From Halosolutus gelatinilyticus (lineage in GTDB: Archaea; Halobacteriota; Halobacteria; Halobacteriales; Natrialbaceae), in NCBI RefSeq assembly GCF_023028105.1, contig NZ_CP095491.1, forward strand, positions 2,852,001 through 2,916,000: DNA of 64,000 nucleotides. The letters run 5' to 3'. Numbering within the stretch: the first letter of the stretch is position 1; each line of letters opens with the position of its first letter. Both the position numbers and the translations under genes were made by a program. Below, piece after piece: positions 35,354 through 44,752 of the stretch. A model generated the notes under the pieces. That model saw only the letters and a list, made by a program, of their open reading frames with translations, was not told where the DNA came from and did not search any database.

Positions 35354-37045
35354 TCACGCTTTCGGAAGTTGCGGCGGCTGCAACCAGGGGAGCGATCGTT
35401 CCCGCGTCTGCAAACAGCGACCCGCCCACCGCTGGAGGTCGATGAGCCGGAGCTTGTGCCTGGCCGGCAGGTCGTGGACGTGCTCGGCGTCAGCCAGCAG
35501 GCGCCGATCGAAGTCGTGTCGATCGAAGAGCGTCTCGCGGTTCGGCCACGGCGGCTCGAACGACGAAAGGAAGGGAGTTTTCCGCCGAACGAACCCTTCG
35601 ATTTCGTTGAGCAGCACGGTGTCGTGCGGTCGATCGGGCGGCCGGTATCGCAGAATATCGCCGTCGATCGACTCGCACGCCCGGAGGAAGGTGTCGGTCG
35701 TTCGGTGTTCGGGCGGCGTTCGAAGGTGCCAGTCGATCAACTCGCGGTCCGTCGCCAGAAATGACGTCAGAAAGTGATCGGCGAGGTGGTTGTGGAAGGG
35801 GACCGACGGCTGGTTGGCGATGCCACAACACGTGAGTGCGTTCTGTACGCGGTCCGCCCGCCACCGCCTGGATTCGAACTCGTCGGCGATCGCGTCCCTG
35901 ACGAACGCTTCCGGATCGACGTCGTACGGGAGTCGATCGGCGAGTTCGAGACTCGCCTCGCGGCTGTAGCCGAACTTATCGAGGAGCGTCTCGATCGGAT
36001 CCGGGTCGGGATCCAGGCGGCCGAGCGGAACCCGTTTGCCCGCGACGTCGACGGTGTCCTGTGCGGTGAAGTGACCCCGGAAGAAGGTGTCACAGAGGAG
36101 TCCGTGATACATCACGTCGACGTTCATCGACGCCGTGTATCCGGCGTGGTGGATGTGCAGCGACTCCTTGATTCCGTGGGAGTAGCGGACCTTCGATTCG
36201 TCGGGCAGGAGATACCGTTCGTCCGGCGGAAAGGCCGTGTGGCCCGCACCGTACTGGGCGGCCAGGCGCTTCGCGCCGCGCACTTCCTGCGCCGTCGGCG
36301 CGCCCACGGTGTACCCTCGTTCGACATCGAGCTGCGAGAGGATGATTCGCGAATCGTACCCCGCCGAAAGGAGGACGCCCTTTCGCCCGGGCAACGACGC
36401 CCGCTTGCGGAGGGCCCGTTCGAGCCGATCGGCGAGTTCGGCCACGTAGTCGAACTCCTCGGGACGGTAGCGGAACCGATCGAGCCGATCGATCGACGCT
36501 CGCGCGAGCCGACTGTCGATCGGGAGTCGACGGAGTTCTTCGACGGTCGTCTTCTCGCCGAGTGTGACGCCCAGGTGCAGAAACTCGAGGATCCCGTCCC
36601 GATGGAGCGTCGGTTCCGCGATCGTCTTGCCGACCGCGGCGGGATCGGTCCCGAAGACGCGGGGCCCGGAGTCGTCGGTGTAGTAACACTCCCGGGATCG
36701 GACCGGGTCCGTGACGACGACGGCGCCGTCGCTCGTCTCGCGATCGAGCACGATCAGGTACGAACCGTTGAGCGCCGATAGCGCGTCGAGCCCCTCGGTC
36801 TCGTATCGGTCGAAGAGCCAGCGGGCGACGTTCGATACGTCGCCTGGGGCGTACGCTTCGCCCCAGACGACGCAGTAGCCGTCGTCGCCGGTGTACCGAG
36901 CGCTCCAGCCGGGCGTTCCGAGATCGCTGTCCCTGATGCCGACCGTCGCGGTCGGTCCGTCGAGTACCGCGTCGAACTCGTCGCTGGATCTGAACCGCTC
37001 GAACGTCTCGCTGTCGCCGAATACGCCGAAGAGTTCCCTGTGCAT
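35354..37045 (-). CDS. asparagine-synthase-like protein without the amidotransferase Cys
   Basis: 563 residues with the two-domain plan of asparagine synthase B: an N-terminal Ntn-like domain (1-190) and a C-terminal PP-loop ATP pyrophosphatase domain with LLSAGYDSRIIL (SAGYDS, 227-232, a variant of SGGxDS). The protein starts MHRELFG, so the Cys2 nucleophile needed to release ammonia from glutamine is missing. It may use free ammonia, another amine, or make an amide or lactam on a sugar or lipid carrier, as proposed for homologues in polysaccharide clusters. Upstream lies motif copy 6. Convergent with the winged-helix gene. Confidence 0.83.
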   Translation of the reverse strand: MHRELFGVFGDSETFERFRSSDEFDAVLDGPTATVGIRDSDLGTPGWSARYTGDDGYCVVWGEAYAPGDVSNVARWLFDRYETEGLDALSALNGSYLIVLDRETSDGAVVVTDPVRSRECYYTDDSGPRVFGTDPAAVGKTIAEPTLHRDGILEFLHLGVTLGEKTTVEELRRLPIDSRLARASIDRLDRFRYRPEEFDYVAELADRLERALRKRASLPGRKGVLLSAGYDSRIILSQLDVERGYTVGAPTAQEVRGAKRLAAQYGAGHTAFPPDERYLLPDESKVRYSHGIKESLHIHHAGYTASMNVDVMYHGLLCDTFFRGHFTAQDTVDVAGKRVPLGRLDPDPDPIETLLDKFGYSREASLELADRLPYDVDPEAFVRDAIADEFESRRWRADRVQNALTCCGIANQPSVPFHNHLADHFLTSFLATDRELIDWHLRTPPEHRTTDTFLRACESIDGDILRYRPPDRPHDTVLLNEIEGFVRRKTPFLSSFEPPWPNRETLFDRHDFDRRLLADAEHVHDLPARHKLRLIDLQRWAGRCLQTRERSLPWLQPPQLPKA

Positions 37046-37154
37046 CGTAACCGATCACCTCCGTAACGCAGCGGACGCGTCCGATCGCACCGCGTCGAAC
37101 CGCCGTCTCGCTCGCGTACGCTTCACTGGACTACCCATCCGAAGGTCGCCACCA

Positions 37155-37174
37155 TTACTATAGGATCGTTAAGC
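37155..37174 (-). promoter_or_regulatory. bipartite promoter motif, copy 6
   Basis: On the minus strand: GCTTAAC, spacer GATCC, TATAGTAA. It points to the asparagine-synthase-like gene, 109 nt before its ATG. Confidence 0.58.
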
Positions 37175-37230
37175 CCCGAACGGGGCCGCAGACGGCGGTT
37201 CTCTCGACCCGCGGAGTCGCGCCGTTCCGA

Positions 37231-37250
37231 GCCTATCGGACCCATAATAA
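37231..37250 (+). promoter_or_regulatory. bipartite promoter motif, copy 7
   Basis: GCCTATC, spacer GGACC, CATAATAA. The right box ends 30 nt before the ATG of the NodB-like lipoprotein gene at 37281. With copy 6 it forms a back-to-back pair. Confidence 0.6.
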
Positions 37251-37280
37251 TGGGGTCGCTGTCGGTAGCTTCGGCCGCCA

Positions 37281-38621
37281 ATGCCACAGCATCGAACGAC
37301 CCGACGACGGATTCTCGCACTGTCCGGCGCGGCCGGCATCGCCGCCACCGCGGGTTGTGCCGATCGGCTCCGGTCGTCGTCGGACAGCCCCGACAACGAA
37401 TCCACTGACGAACCGTCGACCGGTTCGGACGACGAGGGCGGCGGGAACGACGACCCGGCGCTCGCCGACGGCGTTCCGCCGCTCGAAACCGAGTACAATA
37501 GCCGGGAACGGTTCCGACAGCCCGGCGAGTCATTCGACGACTTCGCGGATCTCGACGCTTGGGAGGCCGTACAGGGGACCGCTGAGGGAGACCAGAACGT
37601 CGTCTTTGATGGCGAGCAGAGCCTCAAACTGACGGCGGCGGAGGGCGAGAAGGCGATCGTCCGGCGGAGCGTCGAGGGCGAGGACCTCACGGGGACCGAC
37701 CTGTCGTTCGCGGTCCGAACGACGACGCCGCGGAACCTGACGATCAACCTGCGAATCGTCGACCAGTTCGGGAGCGAACGCATTCACTCGCTTCGGGAGA
37801 TCACGTACCGCGCGCCCGACGTCGGCTGGTTCCGATCGAGTCCGGGCGTCTTCGAGCAGAGCGAGTACGAACCCGCGATGGACCACCTCGACTTCCTCGA
37901 GATCCAGATCCTCCACTCCATGCCGGAGGCGGAGGTGTGGATCGACGACCTGCGGACGCACAAGCGCCCGGACAACGGGTACGTCGTCCTGAGCTGGGAC
38001 GACGGATTCCGCGACTACTACGAGACGGCCGCGCCGCTCCACGACGAGTACGGCTTCCGATCGGTTCAGGCGCCGGTTCCCCGGTGGACGGAACAGGGTC
38101 GAGACGGAATCATGACGGTCTCGGAACTGCTCGAGCGACAGGACGCGGGCGACCAGATCGTCGTCCACGGGACCCACGACCCGATTCACGAGTACGACGA
38201 GTCGGCCATCGAGAAGCGACTTCGCCAGGACAAACAGTGGTTCATCGACAACGACTTCGAGGGGGCGAGCTACATCGTCTACCCGCACAATAGCTTCAAC
38301 AAGACGAGCCTCAAGCACAAGACGACGTACCACTACTGCGGCGGCTTCAACCAGGCCGGCAACGTCAACACGACGAACGTCCACGGCTTCGATCCGCTGG
38401 TGCTCCCGCGGACGATCGGCCACGACCTCGACATCGCGAAACGCTGCGTCGACCTCGCGGCGGCACACAACCAGTGTACGGTGTTGAACTTCCACGCGTT
38501 CGACGCGAACAACACGATGCCGGAAGGCGACTACGAGGCGCTGCTCAAATACATCGACGGCGCCGACGTCGAGGTGATCGGCCTCGACGATCTCTGGGAA
38601 CTGCGCACGAGCGGCCACTGA
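37281..38621 (+). CDS. exported NodB-like polysaccharide deacetylase lipoprotein
   Basis: 446 residues. Tat signal with lipobox (TRRRILALSG...ATAGC, Cys26), an acidic Ser/Asp linker, a beta-sandwich domain (about 75-230; SFDDFADLDAWEAVQGTAEG...IDDLRTH) like a carbohydrate-binding module, then a NodB-type domain (about 236-446). Catalytic-site features are visible: SWDDGFRDYY (metal and base Asp pair), HGTHDPIHEYD, and a late LNFHAFD. It probably removes acetyl groups from an extracellular N-acetylated glycan, which fits the HexNAc-based pathway of the island. A second, degenerate paralogue lies at 47217. Confidence 0.85.
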   Translation: MPQHRTTRRRILALSGAAGIAATAGCADRLRSSSDSPDNESTDEPSTGSDDEGGGNDDPALADGVPPLETEYNSRERFRQPGESFDDFADLDAWEAVQGTAEGDQNVVFDGEQSLKLTAAEGEKAIVRRSVEGEDLTGTDLSFAVRTTTPRNLTINLRIVDQFGSERIHSLREITYRAPDVGWFRSSPGVFEQSEYEPAMDHLDFLEIQILHSMPEAEVWIDDLRTHKRPDNGYVVLSWDDGFRDYYETAAPLHDEYGFRSVQAPVPRWTEQGRDGIMTVSELLERQDAGDQIVVHGTHDPIHEYDESAIEKRLRQDKQWFIDNDFEGASYIVYPHNSFNKTSLKHKTTYHYCGGFNQAGNVNTTNVHGFDPLVLPRTIGHDLDIAKRCVDLAAAHNQCTVLNFHAFDANNTMPEGDYEALLKYIDGADVEVIGLDDLWELRTSGH

Positions 38622-38805
38622 TTTCCCGATCTCGCGATCGATCCTTCTCGGGCGCTCCGGGGGCGTAACCCCGTCGAATCCGCCACGGGTCGGACTGGCA
38701 GTAGCGATCCGCACCGGTCGAGCAGGAAGTCGCATATCGTGCTCGATAGCCGTCAAACGCCGCGTGCTGGATACGGAGGATGTACAGCGGAACGGTACGT
38801 TCGAA

Positions 38806-40923
38806 CTATTCGGTAGCGTCCGGTGTCGGGAGCGACACCGAAAACGTCGCTCCCTCACCCAGCTCCGAATCGACCTGAATCTCGCCGCCGTGGCGCTCGG
38901 CGATTCGCTTACAGAGCGCGAGTCCGATGCCCGTGCCGGCGTGTTCGTCCTGCGTGTGGAGCCGCTGGAACACCTCGAAAATGCGATCCTGGTCCTCGGG
39001 ATCGATGCCGATCCCCTCGTCGCTGATCGACAGGACCCGCTCGCCGTCGGTCCGCGTCGCCGAAACGCGTACGCGCGGGGGCTCGTCGCCGCTGTACTCG
39101 ATCGCGTTCTCGAGCAGGTTCTGAAACAGCTGGCGGAGCTGACTGGCGTCACCCCTGACATCCGGAAGGTCCTCGGTCGTAATCTCGGCGTCGTGTTCCT
39201 CGATCCGGAACTGGAGGTCGGCCAGCACGGCTTCGAGGACGGCGTTTAGGTCCACGCGTTCGAACGGGTCGCCCCGCGTTTCGATGCGGGAGTACTCGAG
39301 GAGGCCGTCGATCATCTCGCGCATCCGATCGGCGCCGTCGGCGGCGAACTCGATGAACTCCTCGCCGGCCTCGTCGAGCTCGTCGGCGTATCGGTCCTCG
39401 ATGATCCGGAGGTAACTCGACACCATGCGCAACGGCTCCTGGAGGTCGTGAGAGGCCGCGTACGCGAACTGTTCGAGGCGCTCGTTCGACTCCTTGAGCT
39501 TGTGCTCGTACGTCTTCCGTTCGGTGATGTCGCGAACCACGCCGACCATCCGCGTCGGACCGTCGTCATCCCGAACGGGGTAGCCGGGGGCTTCGATCCA
39601 CCGCACCTCCTCGCCTCGAACGAAGCGAATCTCTTCGTACTTCGGCTCGCCGGTTTCGAGGGAGTTCTCGATACCTCGTCGCACCATCTGTCTGTCCTCC
39701 GGGTGGATCTCCTCGACGAAATCTTCCAGCGTTCCGATCTCGGTCCCGTATAGCGACTTCGCCGAGGGATAGAACGAAGCCTCGTCGTCCTCGACGTTCC
39801 AGTCCCAGACGACCGCGTCGGTGGCGTTGAGGGCGAACTCCATTCGATCCCGGATGCGGTGGAGCTCTCGCTCGCGCTTTTTCCGCTCGGTTACGTCTTG
39901 GATCGCTCCGCGGAGCGAGACGACGTCTCCATCCGCGACGTCGGGATCGCCCTTGACGCGGAGCCAGCGAACGTCGTCGTCGGCCGTCCTGCACCGAACC
40001 TCTACGTCGAAGGCGGTGCCGGAGGCGAGCGCGTCTTCGATGGCGCTCTCGACGACCGGTCGGTCGTCCTCGTGGTAGACGTCGAGGGCGTCGTCCAGCG
40101 ACGGTTCCTCGTCGTAGGGCGCCTCCAGGATCTCGAAGAGGTTCGCGGTCCAGAACACCTCGAGCGTGTCCGGGTCGATCTCCCAGCCGCCGACGTCCGC
40201 AACGCGTTCCGTCTTTTCGAGGAGGTCGTGCGCCCGTTCGAGTTCCCGTTCGCGCTTCTTCCGGTCGGTTATATCCCGGAAGTACACGGAGAGGCCGGAC
40301 TCCGACGGATAGATTCGAACTTTCGCCCAGATCCCCAGCGGGTTCGAGTACCGCTCGAAACTCGCCGGTTCCTGGGCGGCCAACGCCGTCTCGAACGGTT
40401 CGAAAATCGGATCGGATTCGTCGACATCGAACACCTCCCAGGGTTTCCGCCCGAGTAGCTTCTGTGCCGACTCGCCGAAGTGCGCCTCGGCACGCTCGTT
40501 TACGTACTCGAACTGGAACTCGTCGTCCAGGGCATAGAACCCGTCGTCGACCCGATCGAAGACGTCGTCGAGCTCCCGTTCGAGTCGCTCAACCCGTTTC
40601 TCCAGTTGCTGCTCGTACTCGCGGCGCTCGGTCGCGTCGCGGATGACGTTGGTCTGCGATTCGTTCGGCCGCGGGGTATCCGATAGGTGCCCGTCGGGCT
40701 TCCACCACACCCGGCTCGAATCGTCTATCAGTTTGGTTTGGATCTCTCCCCGTTCGGCGAGGTCCTCCAGACAACGGCGCGCGGTTCGGCGAGGGCACTC
40801 CAGCGCCTCGGCGACTTCCGCGGTAGAGAGCGGCGTCGACGGCCGGTCCGATCGGCCGAAGACCCCCCGGAGATCATCGTTCGTGACGTCCGACGTCGGT
40901 CCAGGGGATCCCATTGCCTCCAA
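38806..40923 (-). CDS. PAS-domain sensor histidine kinase with N-terminal HTH
   Basis: 705 residues. The first 75 residues look like a winged helix (LSTAEVAEALECPRRTARRCLEDLAERGEIQTK), followed by three or four PAS/PAC units (each ending in FRDITDRKKRE, IQDVTERKKRE and VRDITERKTYE), a HisKA dimerisation helix with the phospho-acceptor His in AASHDLQEPLRM (near 490), and a HATPase domain with NLLENAIEYS, SDEGIGID and GTGIGLALCKRI. No membrane helix, so it senses a cytoplasmic signal. No response regulator is adjacent; the nearest is at 49796. Its promoter lacks the island motif. Confidence 0.93.
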   Translation of the reverse strand: MEAMGSPGPTSDVTNDDLRGVFGRSDRPSTPLSTAEVAEALECPRRTARRCLEDLAERGEIQTKLIDDSSRVWWKPDGHLSDTPRPNESQTNVIRDATERREYEQQLEKRVERLERELDDVFDRVDDGFYALDDEFQFEYVNERAEAHFGESAQKLLGRKPWEVFDVDESDPIFEPFETALAAQEPASFERYSNPLGIWAKVRIYPSESGLSVYFRDITDRKKRERELERAHDLLEKTERVADVGGWEIDPDTLEVFWTANLFEILEAPYDEEPSLDDALDVYHEDDRPVVESAIEDALASGTAFDVEVRCRTADDDVRWLRVKGDPDVADGDVVSLRGAIQDVTERKKRERELHRIRDRMEFALNATDAVVWDWNVEDDEASFYPSAKSLYGTEIGTLEDFVEEIHPEDRQMVRRGIENSLETGEPKYEEIRFVRGEEVRWIEAPGYPVRDDDGPTRMVGVVRDITERKTYEHKLKESNERLEQFAYAASHDLQEPLRMVSSYLRIIEDRYADELDEAGEEFIEFAADGADRMREMIDGLLEYSRIETRGDPFERVDLNAVLEAVLADLQFRIEEHDAEITTEDLPDVRGDASQLRQLFQNLLENAIEYSGDEPPRVRVSATRTDGERVLSISDEGIGIDPEDQDRIFEVFQRLHTQDEHAGTGIGLALCKRIAERHGGEIQVDSELGEGATFSVSLPTPDATE

Positions 40924-41118
40924 ATATCGCCGTGGCCCTATAAGCGCTTGGCGGTCGCGATAGCGTTCTCGCGAGATCGCTCCCGCTCGGGCCGATATCG
41001 GCGCTACGCGGTCGGTACGTGGTTGAGGACGTCCCGCGTCGAACCCGTTCGACGCGGTCGTTCGAACCGATCTCCTTCGACGGACGTCCCGGTGAGAACC
41101 GGCGGAGCGAACGGCGGT

Positions 41119-42138
41119 CTACCACGGGAACAGCGGCGGAAGGTGAGACGCCACCGCCGACGCCGTCAGTTCGTCGCCATCCTCACCGTAGGTCATCGCC
41201 GGGAAGGGCCCGACCGAGGTGGCGTGGTCGACGTACCGTTCGTATCCCGACCTCGTGTGCGGGGAGAACGGCGATCGGAGATCCTGCTCCTCCAGCACCC
41301 ACTGACCGAACCGCTCGTTTGCGTTCTCGTTCGCCCGCCACTCGCCGCCCGAGAGCCTGCTGCCCTCCTCGAACGCGGTCTCGTCGCGCTTTCGTTCGTC
41401 GACGTAGAGATAGTGTTTGGGGTACGGGCTCGCGTCCCAGACGCGGGCGAGGGTCGTCCCGTCGGCCATCGCCGCGAGCTCGAGGAACGTGTACATCGTC
41501 GGCGGCTGGACGATGAATGCGGGCACCGCTTCCGCGTCCATCCCCGTCACCTCCAGAAACTCTACGGGGCCGAGTTCGTAGAACTTCTCGCGCATGATCT
41601 CGATGTACGTGTCGCTCCCGCCGAAGAGGACAGCGGCACGCACGCCCTCGACGCCCTCGACCTTCTCGCGCACGGCATCGCTCTCGAACCGCTTGTTCTC
41701 CACGTCGGCTCGGAGCTTGGTCTCGCCGCCGAACCAGTCGAGGTCGTCGCGCTCGATGATGTCCGTGACGACGTTCTCCTCCCCGTCTTCCCCCTCGACG
41801 CCGACGTACGATGGCTTCTCGTTCGCGTTCGTTCCGAGGGTGATGCTCGAGTCTACGACGTTCCGACCGTCGGGCGTGGCGAAAGAAAGTTCGATCCGGT
41901 TCGCGAGGCGGTACTGTCGAAGCCCTTCGTCGTACTCCGGGAGGTGCTTTCGAATCTCCCGGATCGTCTCCAAGTCGTCGGGGAGGTCGGTTACAGCGTC
42001 GGCGACGAACCACGCGTCGAGGCACTTGCCGCCGTAGTCGGGCATCGCGCTGTCCAGGGCGTCGCCGCCCGCCGCGCTGTTCTCGCTGTGGCCCGGAAGC
42101 AGCGTGACAGTCGTCGCCGACGTCGCGCGCTCGACCAT
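41119..42138 (-). CDS. unknown protein, coupled to an exported protein gene
   Basis: 339 residues from the ATG at 42138, which overlaps the TGA of the upstream gene (TGATG), so the two are translationally coupled; a start 9 nt further up is also open. The protein is acidic, without signal peptide or membrane helix. Notable stretches are CLDAWFVADAVTDLPDDLETIREIRKHLPEY, DGRNVVDSSITLGTNANEKPSYVGVEGEDG and AVLFGGSDTYIEIMREKFYELGPVEFLEVTGMDAEAVPAFI. I do not recognise a family. Its partner is Tat-exported while this protein appears cytoplasmic, which is odd for a pair. Confidence 0.7.
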   Translation of the reverse strand: MVERATSATTVTLLPGHSENSAAGGDALDSAMPDYGGKCLDAWFVADAVTDLPDDLETIREIRKHLPEYDEGLRQYRLANRIELSFATPDGRNVVDSSITLGTNANEKPSYVGVEGEDGEENVVTDIIERDDLDWFGGETKLRADVENKRFESDAVREKVEGVEGVRAAVLFGGSDTYIEIMREKFYELGPVEFLEVTGMDAEAVPAFIVQPPTMYTFLELAAMADGTTLARVWDASPYPKHYLYVDERKRDETAFEEGSRLSGGEWRANENANERFGQWVLEEQDLRSPFSPHTRSGYERYVDHATSVGPFPAMTYGEDGDELTASAVASHLPPLFPW

Positions 42139-43055
42139 CAGGACCACCCGCCGCCGAACTCGATCTCGGCGTCCGCAACCGTAAGCAGGAATCGGTCCGC
42201 GGCGAGGGTCTCGAACCGGTACGGCTCGGTCGCGCCGTCGGCGAAGACGAACGCGCCCGCCTCTCCGCCGTCGAACTCCTCGGCCACCTCGGTCCGGACG
42301 TACGCACCGTGGTCGAACTGGAGGTCCCGCATCGTCGCCGCGAGGCGGGCGCTCCCCACGGGATCGATCGAGGCGGTCGCGCGGACGGCGTCGAAGACGA
42401 CGCCGCCGCGGTACGCGAACGGTTCGGCCGACGAACCGGCATCGCCGCCAGCATCCGCGTCCGGATCGCGATCGGCCGGGTACCAGCCGATCTCGAGGCG
42501 GGAAACCGCGCCGAGGAGGTCGGTTTCGAGGTCGCTCGTGTCCCAGTAGATGCGCCCCGGCGTGGCCTGCGGAACCGTTATCGGGTCGGACTCGACGATC
42601 GGTTCCTGCGCCGACCAGTCCTCGAGTATGTCCGTCGGACGATGGAGTCGGAATCGGAAGGCGACGGGGGCGTCGCTCCCGTCGATCGGGCCCGGGACGA
42701 CGTCGGCGACGAAGTACGGGTGGGTCGACAGGTCGAGATCGAGGTCGATGACCGGCCGCGAAATCGTCGGCGACGGATCGCCGTCGACGGCGACCTGGAG
42801 GGCGTACTCGCCTTCGGTGACGGCCACCGGACGGTCGTCTCGGGCGACCCTCGACAACGCGGCGTCGCCGTCGGCTCGCCAGTTGTCGAGCGTCGATTCG
42901 AAGGTGCCGAGCGGACGGACGTCGATCGAGTCGCTAGCGGTCGCGGCGGTCGCGCGTTTCGGCGCGATCGCCCCGAACGCGGCGGCGCCGGTTCCAGCAA
43001 CTGCCGACAACACGTCGCGACGCGACGTCCAGGGCGACCTCTCTTTTTCGGGCAT
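42138..43055 (-). CDS. Tat-exported beta-rich protein, unknown function
   Basis: 305 residues. A Tat signal (SRRDVLSAVAGTGAAAFGAI, about 11-35) is followed by a mature domain rich in beta strands: FESTLDNWRADGDAALSRV, EYALQVAVDGDPSPTISRPVIDLDLDLSTHPYFVADVVPG, GRIYWDTSDLE. This pattern (weighted difference followed by a strand-rich jelly roll) resembles the carbohydrate-binding-type domain found in the NodB-like proteins of this island, so it may bind or carry a glycan; that is inference. Motif copy 9 lies 18 nt upstream of the ATG. Confidence 0.7.
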   Translation of the reverse strand: MPEKERSPWTSRRDVLSAVAGTGAAAFGAIAPKRATAATASDSIDVRPLGTFESTLDNWRADGDAALSRVARDDRPVAVTEGEYALQVAVDGDPSPTISRPVIDLDLDLSTHPYFVADVVPGPIDGSDAPVAFRFRLHRPTDILEDWSAQEPIVESDPITVPQATPGRIYWDTSDLETDLLGAVSRLEIGWYPADRDPDADAGGDAGSSAEPFAYRGGVVFDAVRATASIDPVGSARLAATMRDLQFDHGAYVRTEVAEEFDGGEAGAFVFADGATEPYRFETLAADRFLLTVADAEIEFGGGWS

Positions 43056-43073
43056 CTCACGAACAGGTGAACG

Positions 43074-43093
43074 TCACTATCGTATCAGTGTAC
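43074..43093 (-). promoter_or_regulatory. bipartite promoter motif, copy 9
   Basis: On the minus strand: GTACACT, spacer GATAC, GATAGTGA. The right box ends 18 nt before the ATG at 43055. The left box is one of the weaker ones. Confidence 0.45.
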
Positions 43094-43220
43094 TCATCGA
43101 GCGTTTCGAACGCCCGTTTTACGCGACGGCGTAATCCGAGCGCGCTCCGAAGCCGGACCGCAAGTTCGGCGCTCCGTCGACGCGATCGGGACCCGGAAAC
43201 TCGATAGAAGAGCCGCCTCG

Positions 43221-44462
43221 TCAGCGGGTCGAGAGCGTGATCTCCGCGGTATCCGTCAGCTCCGCATCGTCGGTGACGCGCAGCACGACCGTGTGGTCGC
43301 CGGACGCGCCGATCGTCACCTCGATCGTCTTTCCGGTCTCGTCGAACGAGCCGTCACCGTCGACGTCCCACTCGTAAGCGACGATCTCGCCGTCGGGAGC
43401 GCACGAGCACGAGGCGTCGAGCGTGACGGTCTGTCCCCGTTCGAGCGCGCGCTCGTCGGCGCCTTCCGGGACCGTTTTGAGCTTCGCGACCGGCGGTTCG
43501 CGGTTCGGCGCGTCGCCGGCGTCTCCATCGCCGCCCTCGGTGGGCTCGTCGCCGTCCGGGCCATCGTCCGCGGATTCGTCCGGTTTTTCGTTCTCCGGCT
43601 CCTCGTCGACGGGTTCGTCGGGGACGTGGCCGTTATCCTGGTCGTCGAGCATGAGGTCGTCCTTGAGGAGACGCTCGACGATCGCCGAGTGCCACTGCAC
43701 GCGGGTTTCGAGGTCGATGTCGGTGGAAAGGGTCTCCGCGAGAAACGCGTCCGCACCGAGATCGCGGGCGGCCTTGTGGACGAGCAGTCCCATCGGGTCG
43801 GTGTCGGGATGGGAGAACGGGCCGGTCTGGAACGCCAGGTCGGGATCGTCCACGTAGTTGCGGGTGACGTATTCGGCGGCGTTCGCTGCGTCGGCGGCCG
43901 CGTCGCCGTCGGAGTGGAAGATCGCCTGTCCGACGCCGTCGACCGGATCGCCCGCGTAGATCCCCGTCGACTCGTGGAGGTCGATGAGGACGTCGGGATC
44001 GTAGTCGGCGACGACGTTCCAGATGGCGCGTGCGAGTTCCGTCTCGGGCTCGCTTCCTTCGGTGAACTGCCGGTTGAGATCGACGCCGTCGTCGTCGGTC
44101 CGGGTTCGGCGCTCGATCGCGACGGCGTTCGCCTCGGGGATCGTGACCAGGGTCCCGGCCTTGATCGTCCAGTTGGCGATCTGGTCGGCCGCGGTGTAGC
44201 CCGCGACTTCGTTGCCGTGCACGCCGCCGACCACGACCGCCGTCGGGCCGTCTGTCGGCGCCTCGGCCACGTATACCGTCGTCTCTTCGTCCGTACCGGT
44301 CCTGATCGTGAACGAGTCGCGAACGACGTCTCCGGTGTCGGCCGATTTGCCATCCGTCTCGTCGCCAGACTGGTCGTCGGCCATCGCAACGCCTGCGCTC
44401 GCGAGCGCACAGCCGGTTGCGGCGGTCAGTACAGATCGTCGTGAGAGCAACTCTCGCTCCAT
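43221..44462 (-). CDS. exported zinc aspartoacylase/M14-like enzyme with PKD domain
   Basis: 413 residues. A Tat-like signal (SRRSVLTAATGCALASAGVAMA, about 8-28) leads to a succinylglutamate desuccinylase/aspartoacylase-type catalytic domain (50-270): zinc ligands His82 and Glu85 in VHGNEVAGY, Arg in VDLNRQF, third ligand His in LIDLHESTGIY, and a general-base Glu in FLAETLS. A Glu/Asp-rich linker follows, then a PKD domain (about 335-413: ASCSCAPDGEIVAYEWDVDGDGSFDETG). It would hydrolyse an amide or peptide bond outside the cell, perhaps in surface glycopeptide turnover. Motif copy 8 lies 29 nt upstream. Confidence 0.85.
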   Translation of the reverse strand: MERELLSRRSVLTAATGCALASAGVAMADDQSGDETDGKSADTGDVVRDSFTIRTGTDEETTVYVAEAPTDGPTAVVVGGVHGNEVAGYTAADQIANWTIKAGTLVTIPEANAVAIERRTRTDDDGVDLNRQFTEGSEPETELARAIWNVVADYDPDVLIDLHESTGIYAGDPVDGVGQAIFHSDGDAAADAANAAEYVTRNYVDDPDLAFQTGPFSHPDTDPMGLLVHKAARDLGADAFLAETLSTDIDLETRVQWHSAIVERLLKDDLMLDDQDNGHVPDEPVDEEPENEKPDESADDGPDGDEPTEGGDGDAGDAPNREPPVAKLKTVPEGADERALERGQTVTLDASCSCAPDGEIVAYEWDVDGDGSFDETGKTIEVTIGASGDHTVVLRVTDDAELTDTAEITLSTR

Positions 44463-44491
44463 GTGATCGCCGCGTTGGAAGACCGCCTGCT

Positions 44492-44511
44492 TTACTATCT
44501 TGACTGTAATG
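44492..44511 (-). promoter_or_regulatory. bipartite promoter motif, copy 8
   Basis: On the minus strand: CATTACA, spacer GTCAA, GATAGTAA. The right box ends 29 nt before the ATG at 44462, at the TATA position. Confidence 0.55.
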
Positions 44512-44752
44512 GCAGAACGAACGCCCTTTCGCTTCCGAAACGATCGAGAGGCCGGTACGGTGGCCTATCGATCCCGTTTCGAAACGATCGTCGTACCGAC
44601 ACGACGGTCGACCGATCCGTCTTCGAAACAGTGCGTTCGACAGACACTTCGATCCGAACGGACGGTTTCGGTTCGACAACGGTTGCAGCGAGTACAGGTC
44701 GGATGCGGTGGTGAGGGCCGGTCTCGGCGGTGAACGGGACCCGTTACACAGG

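Noticed and set aside
33790-35365. A 15-bp identical word (AACTTCCGAAAGCGT) at about 33803 and at the end of the asparagine-synthase-like gene
   Set aside because: A few 15-bp matches are expected by chance in 64 kb, and there is no supporting context.
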